From contig JAJUGC010000008.1 of assembly GCA_029268325.1 (NCBI GenBank), forward strand, positions 1 to 15,194: a stretch of DNA of 15,194 bases. Direction: 5' to 3'. This document shows, piece by piece, positions 8,151 to 15,194 of the stretch (position 1 is the first letter of the stretch; the number at the start of each line of letters is the position of its first letter). This stretch comes from Gammaproteobacteria bacterium (lineage in GTDB: Bacteria > Pseudomonadota > Gammaproteobacteria > Pseudomonadales > Oleiphilaceae). The notes under the pieces are model-generated. The model had not been told where the DNA came from. It made no database searches and saw only the letters and a program-made list of their open reading frames with translations. A program made the position numbers and the translations under genes.

Positions 8151-11100
8151 TTACAAAGCAGCCATTGCAGCCGCTTCTTCCACGTCCACGGAGACCAGGC
8201 GGGATACGCCAGGCTCATGCATGGTTACCCCCATCAAGTGATCCGCTTTTTCCATGGCAATCTTGTTGTGGGAAATATAAATGAATTGGACCTGACTGGA
8301 CATTTCCTTGACCATATTTGCGTACCGGCCCACATTGGCGTCATCCAGGGGCGCATCAACCTCGTCGAGCATACAGAAAGGTGCTGGATTGAGGCGAAAA
8401 ATGGAAAAGATCAAAGCGATCGCCGTCAAGGCCTTCTCACCGCCGGACAGCAGGTGAATCGTACTGTTTTTCTTTCCGGGCGGCCTTGCCATAATGGCAA
8501 CCCCGGTATCCAACAGATCCTCTCCCGTCAGCTCCAGATACGCGGTACCACCGCCGAACACCTTTGGAAACAGCTCCTGCAGGCTTTCGTTTACCTTGTC
8601 GAAGGTTTCCTTAAAGCGGGCTTTGGTCTCCCGGTCGATTTTCCGAATCGCGTCCTCAAGAGTTTGCAGAGCCTCCATCAGGTCCTCATGCTGGGCATCC
8701 AGGTAGGTCTTCCGCTCGGACTGGGCCTTGTACTCTTCAATTGCCGCCAGGTTGATGGCTCCCAGCCGCTGGATGCGCTGAGCGATTCGCGCCAACTCCT
8801 CTTCCCAGAGCTTTTCGGAAGCATCCTCCGGTAACAGCCTGAGCACCTCTGCCAGCACAAAGTTATCCTGCTGAACCTGTTCGTCCAGCGTATTGCGGCG
8901 GATCTCAGCAGCCTGCAACGCCATGCGCTGCTCCTGGAGCCGCAGGTTTTCCTCCTGCACGGCCTTGTCGGCCTGCATGCGCTGCTGATCTTCCAGACGC
9001 ATCTGGCGGTCGATCTCTTCGACGGCCTCACGGGCCTCGGCCAGGCGCTGCTCCTCCTCCAGCCGGCGGTCCAGCAGTTCCTCAAGCTGCATCCGCAACT
9101 CTTCCACGGGCTCACGGCTGGTTTCCTGGAGCTCTTCCAGAGTGCGCAAGCGCTCTTGTAATCTCTCATACTGGATTTGCGAACGTTCCAAAGCCGTCTG
9201 GACTGACTGGAGCTGGGACTTCAGGGTTTGCACACGCAGTTGCAACTGATGGGCCTGGTCCCGGCTGTGGTGGGCCTGCTGACGGTACTCCTCCAACTGG
9301 AGGCGCAATTGGTCCCTTTGCCCTAACAAAGCCTCCCGCCGGTCCGCATTGCTATCCATCTCAGACATGGCTGCCTGCCAACGGGAACGGGCTTCTTTGA
9401 GCTGTTCCTCTTCCTGCTCCCGGTGTTGCTTTTGCTCCTGGATATCCTGGGCCAGGCGCCCCAACCGAACCTGGAGCTGCTCCAGCCGAGCCTTGCGGGC
9501 ACTTAGCCGCGACTTGAGGTCAGTCCGCTCGTTCCCCAACTGGGTGTGGTAGCGGCGGATATCTTCCAGTCGCTGTTCTGTGTCACGAATACGCTGGAGC
9601 AGTTCAGACAGAGCCTGCTGTTGCCTATCAATCTCCTGTTGGAGTTGCTGGATCTGTTCATTCAAGCTCGCCAATTCGGACTGGCGCTCGATGACACCGC
9701 CATCCTGGCTCAACCGGCCAATGCGGATAAAGTGCGCCCCAACCCAATCGCCCCCTCGGGTCACAAAGGATTCATGGGCCCTCAACTGGGTACGTTCCGC
9801 CAGTGCGCTTGCCAGATCTTCAACCACATAAACCGACTGCAACAGGCTCAACGGCACCTGACCACCCTGGACCAGGTCAGCCAAGGTTGTCCGGCCATTG
9901 CCCGGCGTAGTGGAAGCCCCTTTCTCTACAAACTCCACTGCAACGCCTTCCGTGTTACCAAAGGCACTGCCAGGCAGTTCCGCCAGGGAATCCACCTGAA
10001 TGGCCTGCAGGTGCTCTCCCAATACAGCTTCCACGGCCTGTTCCCAGCCAGACTCGACCTTCAGGCCCGCGCCCAGCCGCTGTTTGAGATCAAGCCCCCA
10101 CTGCTTCAGCCAATGCCTGGTTTCCGGAGACTCCTTTTCCAGGGCCGCGTGCTGCAAAGCCTCCAAGGAGGCTCGCCGCCCCAGATCCTTTTGCAGTTGC
10201 TTTTCCTTTTCCGCCAAATCCTTTTGTAAGCGCTCGTACGCTGCCCGCTCCTCGGCCAGGCTCTCTCGTAGGTTGGCCTGCTCTTCTTCTGCTCCCAGCA
10301 ATTGCTCATCCAACTCTTCGAGCTTGAGCTCCAACTCTTCCAACTCATCATCATTGCGTTGCGCCTGGAGTAAGGCCTCTTCCTCCTGCATGCGCTGAAT
10401 CGTTTGATTCAGCCGCTGCAAACTCTGCTCAGCATGGCGAATGCGGGATTGCTCCACCTCCGCTCGCTGACTGGCATCCGCTGAGATCTGATTGAACTGG
10501 TCCCACTCCTGCTGCCAGTTCTGCATCTCCTCTTCGGCAACCGCCAGCTTTTCGGCAAACTCCTCCATGGCCGATTGCGCCAGTTCCTGCTCGGGTTCGA
10601 GCTGTAATAACTCTTCAGTGAGTTCCTCCAGACGCAGTCTGTCCTGGGCTTGCTCCCGCTGTGCCTCGGCCAGCTGTTCCCGGGTCTCCGCCAGCTCATC
10701 GGCGGTACGGCGCTCCCTGTCCCGGAGGTTTTCCAGACTTTGTTCGGTTCGGGCGATTGCCGCCCCTGTCTCGTAAAAGCGGGCCTGGGCGCGGTTAAAC
10801 TGATCTGACACTTCTTCTCGCGAGAGACGCAACTGCTCCAGCTGGCTTTCCGCCGCGGTACGCAGATGCAAGTTTTTCTCCAGCTCGATTTCCAGCTCCA
10901 TAATCCGCTGGCGATGTTGTTGCAATTGCCGGTCCAGATCTCTCCAACGCAAGGCTCCCAACTGGGCACGCTTCAGCCGCTCTTCTGCCTTGAGCTCCGT
11001 ATAACGCTCAGCTGCCTGGGCCTGGCGATGCAAGTGCTGGAGTTGGCGCTCCAACTCCTCCCGCAGGTCGGTCAAACGCTCCAGGTTCTCCAGAGTGCGC

Positions 11101-11654
11101 TTCATGCGCTGCTCAGTTTCCTTACGGCGCTCCTTATACTTGGAAATGCCTGCCGCTTCTTCCAGATACACCCGCAGCTCTTCAGGCTTGGATTCGATCA
11201 ACTTCGAAACCATGCCTTGTTCGATAATGGAATAGCTCCGGGGCCCAAGGCCGGTGCCGAGGAAAATATCGGTGATATCCTTACGCCGACAACGGGCGCC
11301 GTTGAGGAAGTATTCCGACTGGCCGTCCCGGGTGACTTTACGCTTGATGGAAATTTCCGCGAAGCTGGCGTATTCCCCGCCCAGGGTGCCGTCGGAATTA
11401 TCAAAGTTCAGTTCGATGCTGGCCTGTCCGACCGGCTTACGGGCAGTCGAGCCATTGAAGATCACATCGGTCATGGATTCGCCACGCAGGTTCTTGGCGG
11501 AAGACTCCCCCATCACCCATCTGACGGCGTCAATGATATTGGACTTGCCACAACCATTAGGCCCGACAATTGCGCACATATTGCTCGGGAACGGCACGGT
11601 TGTGGGATCCACACACGCTTTGAATCCAGCAAGCTTGATCGACTTTAAGCGCAT
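8151..11654 (-). CDS. smc: Chromosome partition/condensation ATPase SMC
   Basis: SMC is the ATPase of bacterial condensin and works with ScpA and ScpB to compact and segregate the chromosome. The 1167-residue protein has full family architecture: an N-terminal ATPase half with Walker A GPNGCGKS (31-38) and the conserved arginine in NLRGE (Arg57); a coiled coil at about 170-510, very rich in Glu, Gln, Leu and Arg; a hinge at about 515-655 with glycine-rich segments (VTRGGDWVG); a returning coiled coil at about 656-1020; and a C-terminal ATPase half with signature LLSGGEKAL (Ser1070) and Walker B FCMLDEVDAPLDD (Asp1097, Glu1098). All catalytic residues are present. The start is ATG 11654, with only a weak upstream purine stretch (GGTAAG). 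Its neighbours zipA and ligA match the order I recall from Pseudomonas. The partner gene scpB is at the right end of the window. Confidence 0.98.
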   Translation of the reverse strand: MRLKSIKLAGFKACVDPTTVPFPSNMCAIVGPNGCGKSNIIDAVRWVMGESSAKNLRGESMTDVIFNGSTARKPVGQASIELNFDNSDGTLGGEYASFAEISIKRKVTRDGQSEYFLNGARCRRKDITDIFLGTGLGPRSYSIIEQGMVSKLIESKPEELRVYLEEAAGISKYKERRKETEQRMKRTLENLERLTDLREELERQLQHLHRQAQAAERYTELKAEERLKRAQLGALRWRDLDRQLQQHRQRIMELEIELEKNLHLRTAAESQLEQLRLSREEVSDQFNRAQARFYETGAAIARTEQSLENLRDRERRTADELAETREQLAEAQREQAQDRLRLEELTEELLQLEPEQELAQSAMEEFAEKLAVAEEEMQNWQQEWDQFNQISADASQRAEVEQSRIRHAEQSLQRLNQTIQRMQEEEALLQAQRNDDELEELELKLEELDEQLLGAEEEQANLRESLAEERAAYERLQKDLAEKEKQLQKDLGRRASLEALQHAALEKESPETRHWLKQWGLDLKQRLGAGLKVESGWEQAVEAVLGEHLQAIQVDSLAELPGSAFGNTEGVAVEFVEKGASTTPGNGRTTLADLVQGGQVPLSLLQSVYVVEDLASALAERTQLRAHESFVTRGGDWVGAHFIRIGRLSQDGGVIERQSELASLNEQIQQLQQEIDRQQQALSELLQRIRDTEQRLEDIRRYHTQLGNERTDLKSRLSARKARLEQLQVRLGRLAQDIQEQKQHREQEEEQLKEARSRWQAAMSEMDSNADRREALLGQRDQLRLQLEEYRQQAHHSRDQAHQLQLRVQTLKSQLQSVQTALERSQIQYERLQERLRTLEELQETSREPVEELRMQLEELLDRRLEEEQRLAEAREAVEEIDRQMRLEDQQRMQADKAVQEENLRLQEQRMALQAAEIRRNTLDEQVQQDNFVLAEVLRLLPEDASEKLWEEELARIAQRIQRLGAINLAAIEEYKAQSERKTYLDAQHEDLMEALQTLEDAIRKIDRETKARFKETFDKVNESLQELFPKVFGGGTAYLELTGEDLLDTGVAIMARPPGKKNSTIHLLSGGEKALTAIALIFSIFRLNPAPFCMLDEVDAPLDDANVGRYANMVKEMSSQVQFIYISHNKIAMEKADHLMGVTMHEPGVSRLVSVDVEEAAAMAAL

Positions 11655-11757
11655 CTTACCGGGAGTTATTCAGTGTCATCGGAATCATCATCCACCCCTG
11701 CCTTTGACCAGGCAGGGAATGAAAGGAAAATGCTTGATTGAGCAAAAGGTCTTTTGG
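11655..11757 (-). promoter_or_regulatory. smc upstream region with an 8-base-pair dyad
   Basis: The 103-base gap between the GntR stop and smc contains a perfect dyad, CCCTGCCT (11696-11703) and AGGCAGGG (11710-11717), with a 6-base spacer, about 42 bases upstream of the smc start. Neither strand has a T-run after it, so it is not a standard terminator. It could be an operator or a leader hairpin. A weaker dyad, CAAAAG (11743-11748) with CTTTTG (11751-11756), sits just after the GntR stop. I could not fix a promoter. Confidence 0.35.
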
Positions 11758-12447
11758 CTAGGGCTCATGAGCCAACTCCCCTTGCCCGGCTTCTGAAATC
11801 ACGTTTAGAACCAGTTCCAGGTGATAACGGCCATAGTCCCAGATTAATTCACGTACCTGTTCCAGATTCCGTTCCCGCACCCTGTCCAGAAGCCTGCTAT
11901 AAAACCTTAGTGCCGGTGCCCTGTCCCTACGCTGAAGTTCCAGTGTCAAATAATAGGCACGGCTTATCGCGGGGCAGAGCCTTTCAAGAGCTTCTTCCAA
12001 GTAGGGGTTGGCCACCACTGGATAGCAACTTCGTATCAGGGCGAAGCTGGCTTCCATGACCTGCTCCTCCGAGACCGCATCGTCCACCAGACAGCGGTTC
12101 AACCGTTGGAGCGGAATCTGAACCGCCTCCAAGTCTGGCGAAGTCCAGCGTTCGGCAAAACGGCACACCAGCATCGTGACTAGATTAATATAGATGTCAA
12201 ACAGGCTTTCGGCCTGGTGTACACAAAGGCCTGCGACCACGGCCCCCCGGCGCGGATAGATTTCCACCAAGTGGCGCGCCTGGAGAATCAACAGCGCTTC
12301 ACGCACCGAGCCACGGGAGACTTTCAAATCCCGGGCAAGCTTTAGCTCCTGAACCCGTTCCAGTGGTTTTAACTGGCCCAAAATAATCTGTCTGCCGATA
12401 TATTGGGCAATTTGCTCGGATAAACTTTCCGGCGCCTGAAATCCCAT
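11758..12447 (-). CDS. GntR-family transcriptional regulator, FadR subfamily (FCD-like)
   Basis: This 229-residue DNA-binding regulator has a GntR winged helix at about residues 8-75: SLSEQIAQYIGRQIILGQL, then LARDLKVSRGSVREALLIL (the recognition-helix region) and the wing HLVEIYPRRGAVV. An all-helical domain follows at about 78-220, with the length and layout of an FCD ligand domain. By eye, the usual FCD metal ligands look replaced: Ala136 where FH would give His, Tyr183 and Tyr205 at the two later His positions, with His209 one turn further. The ligand cannot be predicted. I recall a GntR gene beside smc in Pseudomonas too, so this may be a conserved neighbour. The ATG at 12447 has AGAGAAG immediately upstream and an extended -10 promoter about 36 bases before it. 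It is divergent from the diguanylate cyclase gene. Confidence 0.88.
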   Translation of the reverse strand: MGFQAPESLSEQIAQYIGRQIILGQLKPLERVQELKLARDLKVSRGSVREALLILQARHLVEIYPRRGAVVAGLCVHQAESLFDIYINLVTMLVCRFAERWTSPDLEAVQIPLQRLNRCLVDDAVSEEQVMEASFALIRSCYPVVANPYLEEALERLCPAISRAYYLTLELQRRDRAPALRFYSRLLDRVRERNLEQVRELIWDYGRYHLELVLNVISEAGQGELAHEP

Positions 12448-12710
12448 TCTTCTCTACAACCCGCGGCTAACTCCCGGCGCGCATTCTAGCACAATCCGCC
12501 TCCCTAAAAAGTTTGCTGCAAGCGGCAGAACCCTGCCGTCTAGGCGCCAAGGTTTCGGCGTCTGCGGCAAGCCGCCTCCTTTAAAAGGCGTCACCTTGTC
12601 GTCTTATTGGCGCGCACAAAAAACCTATCCTATTGATTTAAAAGCATTATTAAAATGGCACATATTTCGCAAGGAGATCCTTAGCATTACTTTGTTCATG
12701 GAGTTTTTAG
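12448..12710. promoter_or_regulatory. Divergent intergenic region with clustered GC-rich hairpins
   Basis: This 263-base region separates the GntR regulator from the diguanylate cyclase. Its GntR-proximal part carries the extended -10 promoter. Between about 12516 and 12593 lie several adjacent short dyads: CGGCAG (12523-12528) with CTGCCG (12533-12538), GCGGC (12564-12568) with GCCGC (12571-12575), and CGCCT (12573-12577) with AGGCG (12586-12590). GGCGTC occurs twice (12557-12562 and 12587-12592). The cyclase-proximal part (12618-12668) is AT-rich and contains TAAAAT (12651-12656), a possible -10 box for the plus-strand gene without a good -35. No gene is visible here. Confidence 0.4.
12483..12491 (-). 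promoter_or_regulatory. Extended -10 promoter of the GntR gene
   Basis: The minus strand reads TGCTAGAAT, an extended -10 element (TGn) joined to TAGAAT, which matches the sigma-70 consensus at five of six positions. The sequence 17 bases further upstream (CTTTTT) is a weak -35, which an extended -10 can tolerate. Transcription would start near 12476 and give a leader of about 29 bases before the ATG at 12447. Confidence 0.5.
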
Positions 12711-13652
12711 ATGTCCACCGGTACGCCAAACAACACACTGGACTTTAGTCACGCCAAACTTGTTGCGCGCATCTCGGAAATATCGCCTCTACTGGTACCG
12801 GGCAATGACATTCCCAGCCGTTTGACCCAAAAGCTGCAAATGACATTGGATATTGCCGAACAGATCCGGATCTTCGTCGAGGCATTGTCCGAGCTGATTG
12901 AGGTTGAGGGTGTCCGCTACCTGAATGAGCTTCCCCAGGTTCATCTGCAATCGGAACGGATGGGCGTCCACCGATGCCATTACACCCTTAACCTGCCAGA
13001 TGCAGAGCTGGGAGAGATCAGCTTTGGCCGCAACCGTCGCTTTCTGGAACCGGAGCTAAAGGTGATCGAGCAGATGCTCGCGATTCTGGTCTACCCCCTA
13101 AGAAACGCCCTGCTCTATAAGCAGGCCCTGGACACGGCTCTCACGGACTCTTTAACCGCCCTCCATAACAAGCGGGCATTTGACCAGTATATCTGCCGAG
13201 AAATTGAGCTCGCCCAGCGGCATGCAAGCTCTCTGTCACTGGTTTTGATCGACCTGGACCACTTCAAGAGAATCAACGACCAGTTTGGTCACCTAAATGG
13301 TGACAAGGTGCTAACCGAAGTGGCATCCCGAATTCGCAAGACCTGCCGCCACTCTGACCTGTGCTTTCGCCTCGGCGGGGAAGAGTTTGCCGTGATTCTG
13401 AGCCAGACCGACCGGGATGGGGCCTGGATCATTGCGGAAAGAATTCGACAGGCCATCTGCTCCAACCCCATCCAGATTGACGGACAGGAAATCACCATGA
13501 CCGCCAGCCTTGGCATCGCCAACTACAGTGCCGGCGAAAGCCGGGATGACCTGGTTCGTCGTGCCGATGTGGCGCTTTATAACGCTAAACGGGAAGGCCG
13601 CAATCGTTGTTGCTACGAAGCAGCCTGCCCTCAGCCGTCCTTACTTTGCTGA
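12711..13652 (+). CDS. Diguanylate cyclase (GGDEF domain) with GAF-like N-terminus
   Basis: This enzyme is expected to make cyclic di-GMP from two GTP. The C-terminal GGDEF domain covers about residues 142-303: DSLTALHNKRAF, the metal-binding IDLDHFK (Asp181), the active-site loop GGEEF (222-226), and SLGIANY followed by ADVALYNAKREGRN. An RxxD inhibitory site (Arg213 to Asp216) lies five residues before GGEEF, so product inhibition is expected. Residues 1-135 form a mixed alpha/beta region that looks GAF-like and has no membrane helix, so the protein is probably cytoplasmic; the signal is unknown. Start ATG 12711 has GGAG 7 bases upstream, and an in-frame TAG directly before the ATG rules out earlier starts. 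Its 3' end overlaps the convergent rluB by 12 bases. It is not part of the smc-zipA-ligA arrangement I know, so it is probably a lineage-specific insertion. Confidence 0.93.
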   Translation: MSTGTPNNTLDFSHAKLVARISEISPLLVPGNDIPSRLTQKLQMTLDIAEQIRIFVEALSELIEVEGVRYLNELPQVHLQSERMGVHRCHYTLNLPDAELGEISFGRNRRFLEPELKVIEQMLAILVYPLRNALLYKQALDTALTDSLTALHNKRAFDQYICREIELAQRHASSLSLVLIDLDHFKRINDQFGHLNGDKVLTEVASRIRKTCRHSDLCFRLGGEEFAVILSQTDRDGAWIIAERIRQAICSNPIQIDGQEITMTASLGIANYSAGESRDDLVRRADVALYNAKREGRNRCCYEAACPQPSLLC

Positions 13653-14489
13653 ACGTCGCGCTGATCTGCGTGGGGGCAGTGTCACTCTCTTGCGTTGCTG
13701 GCGCTGCATCCTGATCTTATCCGCCGGGCCGCTTTGGACCGGCGCCTTGGGAGTTAACTGGACCAATTGGTACAGGGCCTTGATGTCCTTCTCGCCCAGT
13801 TCCTCCCACTGCCCCACCTTGATTCGACTGGGCAACATCAGAGGCCCAAACCGAACCCGCTTCAGCCGGCTTACCGCAACTCCTTGGGATTCCCACAGAC
13901 GCCGCACTTCCCGGTTTTTGCCCTCCAGCAAGGTCACATAGAACCATTGGTTGATTCCGGTACCGCCGGCCGGGGTGATGTCACTGAAGCGCGCAATGCC
14001 ATCTTCCAGAAGCACGCCCTCCCGCAAGCGGGTCAACATATCCTCATCCACTTCCCCCATCACACGAACGGCATACTCCCGATCAACCTGGTAGGAAGGA
14101 TGCATCAGACGGTTGGCAAGTTCCCCATCAGTGGTAAAGAGCAGCATTCCGGAGGTATTGATATCCAGCCTCCCCACGGAGATCCAACGCTGGCCGGAAA
14201 TCTTGGGCAGACGGGTAAAAACGGTGGGACGCCCTTCCGGATCGTGACGGGTACAGATCTCACCTTCAGGCTTGTTGTATACGAGCACCCGTGTCTGTTC
14301 CTGATGCTTTTCCAGCCGCACCGGACGACCGTCCACCTCGATTTTGTCAGTCACAGTTGCCCGGTCGCCAATGGTTGCCACCTGGCCATTGACCTTGATC
14401 CGCCCGTCACGGATCAGATCTTCGATCTGGCGACGGGAGCCGATCCCGGTACGGGCGAGAATTTTCTGGAGTTTTTCAGATTCAGACAC
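13641..14489 (-). CDS. rluB: 23S rRNA pseudouridine synthase RluB
   Basis: RluB converts uridine 2605 of 23S rRNA to pseudouridine during ribosome assembly. The 282-residue protein starts with an S4 RNA-binding domain (about 4-60; LQKILARTGIGSRRQIEDLI) and then the RsuA/RluB/E/F catalytic domain with GRLDINTSG, where Asp109 is the catalytic aspartate. KPEGEICTRHDPEGRPTVF is the RluB-type motif that separates it from RsuA and RluE. The C-terminal tail is strongly basic (residues about 258-282). The start is GTG 14489, with AAGGA 7 bases upstream, which decides this start. It lies 104 bases after scpB, a very common pairing. Its stop codon is inside the 3' end of the convergent diguanylate cyclase gene, so neither gene has room for an independent terminator. 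Confidence 0.95.
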   Translation of the reverse strand: MSESEKLQKILARTGIGSRRQIEDLIRDGRIKVNGQVATIGDRATVTDKIEVDGRPVRLEKHQEQTRVLVYNKPEGEICTRHDPEGRPTVFTRLPKISGQRWISVGRLDINTSGMLLFTTDGELANRLMHPSYQVDREYAVRVMGEVDEDMLTRLREGVLLEDGIARFSDITPAGGTGINQWFYVTLLEGKNREVRRLWESQGVAVSRLKRVRFGPLMLPSRIKVGQWEELGEKDIKALYQLVQLTPKAPVQSGPADKIRMQRQQRKRVTLPPRRSARRSAK

Positions 14490-14593
14490 CTTGGTTTCCT
14501 TCTAAAGGGATAAATGGTCTACACGACTCAATACAGATTCGGTTCTAGAGTATCGCCGGACTGAATCGCAGCCGACGGCTTTTCATGGACAGC
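14490..14593. other. scpB-rluB spacer
   Basis: This 104-base spacer lies between two minus-strand genes. It contains the rluB ribosome binding site at its rluB end. I see no terminator and no clear promoter, so scpB and rluB are probably co-transcribed. Confidence 0.5.
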
Positions 14594-15193
14594 TCAGCTC
14601 TGCTCGCTCCCCTCGGAGGCTGCATCCTCTTCAGATGGTTCCGACGGGGCTTCACCACTCGCCCATTTTGCCTCAAGCTCGCGGCTGATGTCTTCAAGAT
14701 CGCGAATTTCAGCCAAGGGCGGTAACTGATCAAGGCTGGTCAGATTAAAGTAGTCTAAAAACTGGCGCGTGGTGGCATACATGGCCGGTCGGCCTGGCAC
14801 ATCCTTATGGCCCACCACCCGGATCCACTCCCGCTCCATCAGGGTTTTGACGATATTGGTGCTGACCGCTACCCCGCGAATATCTTCAATTTCACCTCTG
14901 GTAATAGGCTGGCGATACGCGATGATGGCCAAAGTCTCCAACAAGGCCCGGGAATATCGCTGGGGCCGCTCCTCCCAGAGTCGCGAAGCCCAGGGCGCGT
15001 ATTCCGATCGGACCTGGAATCGATAGCCGCTCGCCACTTCCACCAGTTCATAGCCACGGTCAGCGCAGGACTCCTGGACCATATCCAAGGCCTGGCGCAA
15101 CACCGAGCGGGCCGGCCGTTGATGTTCTTCGAACACATCTCCCAGTTGATCCACGTTCAAGGGCTTGTCAGCAGCCAACAGCACGGCTTCCAG
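14594..15193 (-). CDS. scpB: Segregation and condensation protein ScpB, 5'-truncated by window edge
   Basis: ScpB dimers bind the kleisin ScpA and complete the SMC-ScpAB condensin. The frame is open to the right edge (LEAVLLAADKPL), where family members begin their first winged helix a few residues after the start. The GTG at 15184 is therefore internal, and only a short N-terminal piece is missing. Two winged-helix domains are visible, at about 1-80 (LLAADKPLNVDQLGDVFEE, GYRFQVRSEYAPW) and 80-160 (YSRALLETLAIIAYRQPITRGEIEDIRGV, then WIRVVGHKDVPGRPAMYATT). The last 30 residues are acidic and Ser/Glu-rich, probably disordered. Its partner smc is about 3 kb away on the same strand. scpA would be expected just beyond the right edge. 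Confidence 0.95.
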   Translation of the reverse strand: MEAVLLAADKPLNVDQLGDVFEEHQRPARSVLRQALDMVQESCADRGYELVEVASGYRFQVRSEYAPWASRLWEERPQRYSRALLETLAIIAYRQPITRGEIEDIRGVAVSTNIVKTLMEREWIRVVGHKDVPGRPAMYATTRQFLDYFNLTSLDQLPPLAEIRDLEDISRELEAKWASGEAPSEPSEEDAASEGSEQS

Positions 15194-15194
15194 A

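Noticed and set aside
10866..11648. Plus-strand open frame of 260 codons antisense to the 5' part of smc
   Set aside because: Its composition (Leu/Gln/Phe-rich) mirrors the SMC coiled coil on the other strand, and no domain or convincing start is seen.
12671..12748. AAGGAG (12671-12676) followed by a 16-codon frame from ATG 12698 as a leader peptide for the diguanylate cyclase
   Set aside because: The spacing from AAGGAG to that ATG is about 21 bases, too far for normal initiation, and the frame just overlaps the real start region.
1..15194. Mobile element, CRISPR array or defence island
   Set aside because: No transposase, integrase, regular repeat-spacer pattern or defence-type protein was seen on either strand.

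Overview
The window reads as core chromosome of a gammaproteobacterium of moderate GC content, most like a marine or pseudomonad-related lineage (Oceanospirillales, Alteromonadales or Cellvibrionales type). This rests on three things: a bifunctional MnmC, a ZipA (restricted to Gammaproteobacteria), and the minus-strand order GntR regulator, smc, zipA, ligA, which is the order I recall from Pseudomonas. The species cannot be named from sequence alone. I see no tRNA, rRNA, CRISPR array, transposase or prophage gene. No intergenic gap exceeds 300 bases.

Left part, plus strand (1-2020): the 3' two thirds of mnmC (tRNA wobble-uridine modification) enters from the left edge. A small paired-CBS-domain protein follows 26 bases later, probably in the same transcript. 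A strong hairpin terminator overlaps the stop codon of the CBS gene.

Middle part, minus strand (2179-12447): read in transcription order there is a FadR-type GntR regulator, smc (chromosome condensation), zipA (FtsZ membrane anchor), ligA (NAD-dependent DNA ligase) and a large accessory lipoprotein with Calx-beta-like and SBBP-like propeller repeats. zipA and ligA are tightly coupled: the ligA ribosome binding site overlaps the zipA stop codon. A hairpin follows ligA. The lipoprotein gene has its own upstream region, with a cluster of CGAAT/ATTCG motifs, and looks like an accessory gene beside the conserved block.

Right part (12448-15194): a 263-base divergent region rich in small GC-rich hairpins separates the GntR gene from a plus-strand diguanylate cyclase (GGEEF with an intact RxxD I-site). 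The cyclase and rluB (23S rRNA pseudouridine synthase, minus strand) overlap tail to tail by 12 bases. Upstream of rluB is scpB, cut by the right edge; its product is the kleisin-associated subunit that works with SMC. The window therefore carries two of the three SMC-ScpAB genes in two nearby minus-strand units, with a c-di-GMP gene inserted between them.

Most of the window is well-known housekeeping biology. I did not find a convincing undescribed multi-gene system. The best leads are the Calx-beta/propeller lipoprotein with its motif-rich upstream region, the GntR regulator whose ligand domain seems to lack the usual metal-binding histidines, and the overlapping 3' ends of the diguanylate cyclase and rluB.
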